DNA from: Polynucleobacter necessarius
Lineage (GTDB): Bacteria > Pseudomonadota > Gammaproteobacteria > Burkholderiales > Burkholderiaceae
Direction of reading: 5' to 3'
Assembly: GCF_900095215.1 (NCBI RefSeq)
Contig: NZ_LT606949.1
Location: forward strand, 488,284 to 552,283
DNA: 64,000 nucleotides
Shown: one piece after another, positions 58,942 to 64,000 of the stretch
Layout of the letters: each line of letters starts with the position of its first letter
How positions within the stretch are numbered: the first letter of the stretch is position 1
The notes under the pieces: generated by a model
The model's input: the letters and a program-made list of their open reading frames with translations, nothing else
Databases searched by the model: none
Told to the model about the DNA's origin: nothing
Program-made: the position numbers and the translations under genes

Positions 58942-60847
58942 ATCCAAGGTCCATTTCTTCCCCAGTGAGCCCCTGGTCGCTTTATTGGGTAATCCTAATT
59001 GCGGCAAGACAGCCTTATTTAATTTATTGACCGGTAGTCGTCAGAAGGTGGCTAATTATTCTGGAGTGACGGTTGAGCGCAAAGAAGGCCGTTTAACCTT
59101 GGAGTCGGGGAAAAATATTCGCATCTTGGATTTGCCCGGCGCTTACAGTCTTTATCCTAGGTCTTTAGATGAGCGTGTAACTTGCAATGTGTTGCTTGGC
59201 AGAGCGGAAGGTGAGAAGCGGCCAGATTTAGTCATTTGCGTATTGAGTGCGATGAACTTACGTCGTAACCTGCGTTTGGTGTTGCCTGCAAAACGCCTTG
59301 GCTTGCCCTGTATTGTTGTTCTCAATATGCTCGACATCGCTAGGCGTCAGGGCCTACAGATTGACACTGCCGCACTCTCAAATGAATTGGGCCTGCCAGT
59401 TCTCACTAGCATCGGTATTCAATCAAATGGCGCGGATGAGATCAAACATTTTTTAGCCACTCTCGACTGGCGTAATTTAAGCAATCTGCGTACTGGTACG
59501 GGCGATGCTACTTTAGAAAATGTCGCGTCACATATTGCGCATGCTGAATCTGACAACATTCAGGTGCAACGAATTTTGCAAAACCTCACACTAGATCGAA
59601 TCATTCCGGATGATCTAAGTGATCGCCTGGATGCGGTATTGCTTCACCCAGTTTTTGGTCCATTGATTTTGGTAGTGCTTCTTTTTTGTATCTTCCAGGC
59701 GGTATTTAGTTTGGCAACCATACCTATGGACCTCATTAAGTCTGGGGTTGAATACACTGGTTGTCAAATCATCGAGTTCTTACCCAATACTTGGTTACGC
59801 AGTTTATTAATCAATGGGATTTTGGCGGGCTTAGGTAGTGCGGTGATTTTCTTGCCCCAAATTTTGATCCTGTTCTTCTTTATTCTTATGCTTGAAGAGT
59901 CTGGGTATCTACCGAGAGCCGCTTATCTGCTGGATAGAGTGATGGGCTCGGTTGGGCTCTCTGGTAGGTCTTTTATTCCACTGCTCTCTAGTTTTGCTTG
60001 TGCGATTCCTGGGATTCTGGCCACCAGAAGCATTTCAAATGCGCGCGATCGCATGGTAACAATCCTCATTGCGCCCATGATGACGTGTTCTGCCCGCTTA
60101 CCTGTCTATGCCTTACTAATCGCCGCGTTTATTCCCGAGCAAAAGCTTTGGGCTGGGATTGATTTGCAGGGTTTGGTTTTGTTCTTATTATACCTCGCAG
60201 GAATTTTAGGCGTCATGACGGTGGCATGGATTCTGAAGCGCTTCACTAGCGAAGAATTTAGGATGAATGCGCTTATGATGGAATTACCAAGCTATCACTT
60301 GCCTCGCTTTGGTAATTTGGCAATCAGCCTATGGCAGCGCGCTGAAATATTCTTACGTCGTGTCGGTGGAATTATTTTGCTGATGACAATTGGCTTGTGG
60401 GTTTTATCCAGCTGTCCATTTCCGCCAGAAGGCGCTACCGGTTCGCCCATTCAATATAGTTTTGCCGGCATGCTAGGTCAAGCGCTAGCGCATGTGTTTT
60501 CTCCGATTGGCTTTAATTGGCAAATTAGTATTGCTTTGGTGCCGGGGATGGCTGCTCGCGAGGTGGTGGTGAGCTCATTGGCAACGGTATACGCCTTATC
60601 AAGCTCAAGCGTGGATGCCGCCGACGCACTGATCCCATTGATTTCCAGTGGCTGGTCTTTAGCTACTGCGTTGTCCTTGTTGGCGTGGTTTGTATTCGCA
60701 CCCCAGTGCTTATCCACCATAGCGGCAGTCAAGCGGGAGACTGGAGGATGGAAGATTCCAGTCATCATGTTGAGTTATTTATTCGGACTAGCGTATTTTG
60801 CCGCATTTATTACCTATCAAATTGCTAGCGCCCTTGGCTTGGCTTGA
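58934..60847 (+). CDS. feoB: Ferrous iron transporter FeoB
   Basis: A complete ~637-residue FeoB. G-protein domain: G1 GNPNCGKT, G2-like YSGVTVERKEG, G3 DLPGAYSLYP, G4 NMLD. Membrane part with repeated gate motifs FIPLLSSFACAIPGILATR and VPGMAAREVVVSSLATVY and about nine helices. The ATG at 58934 overlaps the feoA stop. Shorter than the E. coli protein (773), mainly from a compact helical linker and C terminus. Intact. Imports Fe2+, so iron is taken up in the reduced form, as expected in a low-oxygen or intracellular setting (inference). Confidence 0.93.
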   Translation: MPESKVHFFPSEPLVALLGNPNCGKTALFNLLTGSRQKVANYSGVTVERKEGRLTLESGKNIRILDLPGAYSLYPRSLDERVTCNVLLGRAEGEKRPDLVICVLSAMNLRRNLRLVLPAKRLGLPCIVVLNMLDIARRQGLQIDTAALSNELGLPVLTSIGIQSNGADEIKHFLATLDWRNLSNLRTGTGDATLENVASHIAHAESDNIQVQRILQNLTLDRIIPDDLSDRLDAVLLHPVFGPLILVVLLFCIFQAVFSLATIPMDLIKSGVEYTGCQIIEFLPNTWLRSLLINGILAGLGSAVIFLPQILILFFFILMLEESGYLPRAAYLLDRVMGSVGLSGRSFIPLLSSFACAIPGILATRSISNARDRMVTILIAPMMTCSARLPVYALLIAAFIPEQKLWAGIDLQGLVLFLLYLAGILGVMTVAWILKRFTSEEFRMNALMMELPSYHLPRFGNLAISLWQRAEIFLRRVGGIILLMTIGLWVLSSCPFPPEGATGSPIQYSFAGMLGQALAHVFSPIGFNWQISIALVPGMAAREVVVSSLATVYALSSSSVDAADALIPLISSGWSLATALSLLAWFVFAPQCLSTIAAVKRETGGWKIPVIMLSYLFGLAYFAAFITYQIASALGLA

Positions 60848-60915
60848 TTGATATCAGAGCAAGTTTTTCTAATTTCGGATAATCTCTTAACATTCCTTGT
60901 TTAAGAGAACATTCC

Positions 60916-61312
60916 ATGCCCTTTAAATCCTTTTCCTTCCTTCTGTGCTGCATGACATGTGTGTTTATCTCTAATTCGGCTTTAGCTCAGTCTGGTGAAA
61001 ATACTTTATAAGCAAGTTTGCGCTAACTGTCACGGCACGGGAGTGCTAAATGCTCCAAAGTTTGGTGATCAAGAAAAATGGGCGCCTTTGGTCTCCGAAG
61101 GTCGGGTTACGCTAACTGCGCACGCTTATTTTGGGGTTAGGGGGATGCCGCCTAAGGGTGGAAATCCCAATCTCGGTATCGAATGGTTTTCGGATGCCTT
61201 GGTTTATATGGTAAATAACTCAGTCGGGAGCTGGAAGTCACCAGATGCAACAACAATTGTCGCCATCAACAAAGAGGTCGATGCACGCAAAGCGGGTCTA
61301 AATCAGACTTAA
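60916..61312 (+). pseudogene. Small class I cytochrome c, frameshifted
   Basis: From ATG 60916 a signal peptide (FSFLLCCMTCVFISNSALAQ) leads to TAA near 61007. The heme part is in another frame: YKQVCANCHGTG (CxxCH) and RGMPPKGG (distal Met), ending at 61312. One indel in a T run near 61003 accounts for the break. Periplasmic electron carrier of ~130 residues. It is the only c-type cytochrome seen in the window. Confidence 0.83.
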
Positions 61313-61332
61313 TTAAGCAGAGCCAATCAAGG

Positions 61333-61360
61333 GCCAACGCTTTAAGTGAAAAGCGTTGGC
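61333..61360. terminator. Stem-loop between convergent genes
   Basis: Perfect 10-bp stem GCCAACGCTT / AAGCGTTGGC with an 8-base loop, between cytochrome c (+) and a Bug pseudogene (-). It has no T tract, so intrinsic termination would be weak. Confidence 0.5.
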
Positions 61361-61373
61361 GTACGAAGCGGCA

Positions 61374-62056
61374 TTAATCCACTTTAATATTGGCATCCTT
61401 CACTACTTTACTCCACATCGTTAACTCCCTTTGAATGCGTTTGGCGGAATCCACTGGAGAGAGGTAATTCACATACACCCCAGCTGCTAATATGCGCTAT
61501 TGAACTTCGGGGCGCTGCAAAATAATTTTGATATCCGCACTGAGTTTATCGATAATGGGTTTGGGTGTTCCCGCTGGAACCAACAGTCCAAACATACTCA
61601 CCACATCGAAGTTAGGCAGGCCGGTAGCTTCCGTAACCGTAGGCACATCTGGTAGTTGACTAATGCGCGTTTGGCGGTGGTAACCGCGAGCGGTCTTAAC
61701 TGACCGGCCTGGATAAATTGCAGGGCTGCCGGTACGGTTTCAGACATTGTTAAAACCTGTCCGCCTACTAAGTCAGTCATCTCAGGGCCACTACCCTTAT
61801 AAGGTACATGCAATCAATCTAAACCAAGCTGATAGCGAAACATTTCCATCGCCAGGCGTTGTCGAGCAACGGCACCGGAGGAGGCGAATGTGAGTTTGCC
61901 GGGGTTTGCTTTCGCATAGACAATGAACTCTTTCATATTCTTTACCGGCACAGAAGGATTTACTACAAACACCAGTGGCCAAACACCCACCACATCGACG
62001 GGCGTGAAATCTTTTTCCAAGTTGTATTTGATCTTATCTTTATAGAGACTCACCAA
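61374..62056 (-). pseudogene. Bug/TctC-family receptor remnant lacking N terminus
   Basis: Third Bug receptor. It begins abruptly near 62056 in SLYKDKIKYNLEKDFTPV, so the signal and first ~90 residues are absent; the DNA upstream is the SemiSWEET gene on the other strand. Later lesions: TGA at 61814-61816 (GLD-stop-LHVPYKG), a frameshift near 61655, and TAG at 61497-61499 (RPEVQ-stop-RILAAG). The C terminus ends WSKVVKDANIKVD at 61374. Confidence 0.83.
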
Positions 62057-62317
62057 ATAGAGATTATTGGTTATTGCGCCGCATTCCTAACCACCATTGC
62101 CTTCTTGCCTCAGGCGGTTCGGTCTTGGCGTACCAAAGATCTATCGGGGATTGCCTTTGGCATGTATGCGTTATTTACTTTTGGGGTTGGTTTATGGCTG
62201 ATCTATGGCTTGATTATTGAGAAGTTGCCCCTCATTCTGGCAAATGCGCTGACCTTCATTTTGGCCTTGAGTATTTTGTTCTTGAAATTGCGCCGTATTT
62301 CTACCCAGCGGAAATAA
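62057..62317 (+). pseudogene. SemiSWEET-type sugar transporter, 5' end missing
   Basis: An 85-residue triple-helix-bundle transporter: IEIIGYCAAFLTTIAFLPQAVRSW with the PQ motif, DLSGIAFGMYALFTFGVGLWLIYG, and a third helix ending LKLRRI. The frame runs upstream with no ATG until far into antisense Bug sequence, so the start codon and promoter are lost. The join near 62050 also truncates the divergent Bug gene, so one deletion probably removed both 5' ends. The remaining three helices are intact. Confidence 0.75.
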
Positions 62318-62352
62318 CACACTAATTCACCCTAATTCATACAAAGGCTTTT

Positions 62353-63045
62353 ATGTCTTCAGTATTTGTGATTGACTCACCACCAGTTATCTCATTGCCT
62401 GTAACAGGTGATACTCGTCGTTTTGCTGTCAATCGCATTTATTGCGTTGGGCGTAACTATGCCGATCATGCGCGTGAGATGGGGCATGATCCCGATCGTG
62501 AGCCACCATTCTTTTTTATGAAGCCGGCCAATTCGATTGTGGCTGATGGTAAAGATATGGCTTATCCTAATTTATCGAATGATGTCCATCATGAAATTGA
62601 AATGGTTGTGGCGATCGGCAAGGGTGGCGCGAATATTCCCGCGGATAAAGCGCTAGAGCATGTCTATGGTTATGGGGTTGGCTTGGATATGACTAGACGC
62701 GATCTTCAGGGTGAGGCCAAGAAGATGGGGCGCCCCTCGGATAGTGGCAAAGCATTTGATCAGTCTGCGCCATGCGGTGAGATAACTCCGGTAAGTCAAT
62801 GCGGTCATCCCGCCCAAAGTCCTGTGAAGTTATTGGTGAATGGTGAGGTTCGCCAAGAGGGTGACCTCAATCAACTCATTTGGAACGTGCCTGACACCAT
62901 CGCCTATCTCTCCACCTTATTTACTTTAGAGCCTGGCGATCTCATTTTGTCAGGCACTCCGGCAGGTGTTGGCCCCGTGAAAAAAGGCGATGTATTGGAG
63001 GGGAGTGTCGTTGGCATACCGAATTTAAAGGCAAAAATTATCTAA
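62353..63045 (+). CDS. FAH-family hydrolase (fumarylpyruvate hydrolase-like)
   Basis: A complete 230-residue fumarylacetoacetate-hydrolase-fold enzyme: RIYCVGRNYADHAREMGHDP, PFFFMKPANSIV, the metal-binding HHEIEMVVAIGKGG and GLDMTRRDLQ, and LSGTPAGVGPVKKGD. The compact form and DPDREPPFFF segment fit fumarylpyruvate or maleylpyruvate-type hydrolases of the gentisate route. Other genes of that route are not in the window. Good ATG. Intact. Confidence 0.87.
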   Translation: MSSVFVIDSPPVISLPVTGDTRRFAVNRIYCVGRNYADHAREMGHDPDREPPFFFMKPANSIVADGKDMAYPNLSNDVHHEIEMVVAIGKGGANIPADKALEHVYGYGVGLDMTRRDLQGEAKKMGRPSDSGKAFDQSAPCGEITPVSQCGHPAQSPVKLLVNGEVRQEGDLNQLIWNVPDTIAYLSTLFTLEPGDLILSGTPAGVGPVKKGDVLEGSVVGIPNLKAKII

Positions 63046-63064
63046 ATTTAAAACAGGCCCATTG

Positions 63065-64000
63065 ATGAATAGTTTGCTCAAGAGATTGGGGCTTTTGTTG
63101 CTGGCGGCAGGACTACCATTTTTGCTTGCCTCTTGCGCTTCTCAACAAGCGGCCAATCCACCAGCCAGCCTCTATGCAAACGCAAGTCCATTGGATTTGC
63201 GTTTAAGCAAAGGGCCCTACCCTTATCCCTTAAAAGAATTTAAGACCTCCTTATAGGGGCAGCCGGCAAGCATGGTTTACATGGATGTCGCTGCACTCGG
63301 GAGGCCGAAAGGTGTAGTTGTGCTATTTCATGGGAAGAATTTCTCTAGCGACTATTCGGCCCCAACAATCGCGGGCTTATCTAAGGATGGTTATCGAGTG
63401 ATTTCTCCAGATCAGGTTGGTTTTGGCAAATCCTCCAAGCCTGATGTGGCCTACCACTTCGATGATCGGGCTGCTAACACCCAAGCTTTATTGAAATCTC
63501 TTAACATTCAACGAGCTTCGGTCGTTGCCAATTCAATGGGTGGCATGGTCGGCATTCGGTTTGCTCGCCTGTACCCGCAAACTGTGCAACAGTTGGTTCT
63601 TGAAAATCCTCTAGGGCTTGAAGATTACAGCAGAGATATTCCGACTCAGAAAAATGATGATTTGCTTAAGCTCGAAATGGCGCAAACCGAGACCAGTTAT
63701 CGCCGCTTTCTACAAAGTTACTTTCCAAACTGGCAACCAAGTTATGAAAAGTTTGTAGAGGTTTATGTTCGAGTGCAAAAAGACCTGGATTATCCGGCTT
63801 ACGCAAACACTTCAGTATTAACATATCAAATGATCGTGGAAAAACCGGTGGTCTCCGATTTGTCAGATTTAAAAATGCCAGTGTTATTGGTGATTGGTCA
63901 AAAAGATCCCACTGTATTTGGTCGACGCTTTGCGCCACAAGAAGCAGTGAAGTCACTGGGGAATTTTCCGGAGTTAGGCAAAAAGGCGCAGTCAGTGATT
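63065..64000 (+). pseudogene. Alpha/beta hydrolase (exported), premature TAG, runs off window
   Basis: Signal with lipobox-like LLASC (residues 18-25), then TAG at 63254-63256 (KTSL-stop-GQPASM, Gln plausible). The same frame continues through VVLFHGKNF (oxyanion region), SPDQVGFGKSSKPD and the nucleophile elbow VANSMGGMVG, and the acid region LVIGQKDPTVFG, past the window end. One nonsense change seen; the 3' end is not visible. Confidence 0.83.

Noticed and set aside
61859..62056. N-terminal extension of the SemiSWEET frame
   Set aside because: This part is antisense to the Bug receptor coding sequence; the open frame is fortuitous.
373..63256. TGA reassignment (as Trp, Gly or Leu) across the genome
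   Set aside because: TGA replaces Trp, Gly, Leu and Arg at different places, so no single meaning fits. Intact genes such as feoA, feoB and the BFD-like gene end in TGA. TAG, TAA and indel lesions occur as well.
1..64000. Pure sequencing or assembly error
   Set aside because: Homopolymer errors could explain some indels, but not about 30 substitutions to stops, large internal deletions, fusions and ligand losses. It remains possible for individual single-base indels.
1..64000. CRISPR array, toxin-antitoxin pair or anti-phage system
   Set aside because: No regularly spaced repeats, cas genes or recognisable toxin, nuclease or abortive-infection gene sets were seen.

Overview
This window looks like part of the chromosome of a Polynucleobacter-like betaproteobacterium (Burkholderiaceae) in an advanced state of gene decay. 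That is inferred from protein resemblance (Bug/TctC receptors, betaproteobacterial formate dehydrogenase cluster, tupBC, YbhP-ClsB neighbourhood), moderate GC and very tight gene packing. It resembles the reduced genome reported for Polynucleobacter necessarius, the obligate endosymbiont of Euplotes ciliates. I did not run a search to confirm this. Roughly two thirds of the recognisable genes carry at least one disabling lesion: in-frame stops, one-base indels (many in homopolymer runs), internal deletions, or fusions of neighbouring genes. No gene-free stretch exceeds 300 bases; the DNA is still gene-dense, but many genes are dead. I see no tRNA, rRNA, CRISPR array, transposase or phage gene.

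Layout: 0-8.4 kb, a formate dehydrogenase cluster (DUF3306, ferredoxin-like protein, TorD chaperone, FdhA, FdhB, small proteins, FdhC), mostly broken. 8.4-9.8 kb, tupBC tungstate transporter genes, both broken. 9.8-13.8 kb, a BFD-like [2Fe-2S] protein, a YbhP-ClsB chimera, a CaiB pseudogene, an intact acyl-CoA dehydrogenase and a YqaA-type membrane protein. 13.8-25.8 kb, a dead catabolic island: livFGMHK transporter, FAD monooxygenase, VOC protein and TetR on the minus strand, diverging from a CO/xanthine-dehydrogenase-like set (coxG, FAD, 2Fe-2S and Mo subunits) and a hydroxybutyrate-dehydrogenase-like SDR. 25.9-31.4 kb, mostly intact redox genes: PuuD-like membrane protein, rubredoxin and its reductase, OxyR, cytochrome b561 with a Fur box; rubrerythrin is broken. 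31.4-49.4 kb, assorted metabolism, largely pseudogenes, with intact exceptions (Bug receptor, phasin-like protein, Trp-rich protein, small lipoprotein, Lys-rich protein). 49.4-64 kb: intact selD; a long RhlE-transglutaminase chimera; YbgC thioesterase; broken tupA beside an intact ModE-like regulator and broken modA; intact PaiB-like protein; intact feoAB with a Fur box; decayed cytochrome c, Bug receptor and hydrolase genes.

Functionally, whole modules have been lost together: every molybdenum/tungsten enzyme and all four Mo/W uptake genes are broken, and all five liv genes carry separate lesions. Iron uptake, peroxide sensing, rubredoxin, selenophosphate synthesis and some fatty-acyl enzymes are kept. 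The most unusual objects are three in-frame chimeras of neighbouring genes (YbhP-ClsB, metallo-beta-lactamase-LOG, RhlE-transglutaminase). I found no convincing new defence, mobile or signalling system; the main interest is the mode of genome erosion.
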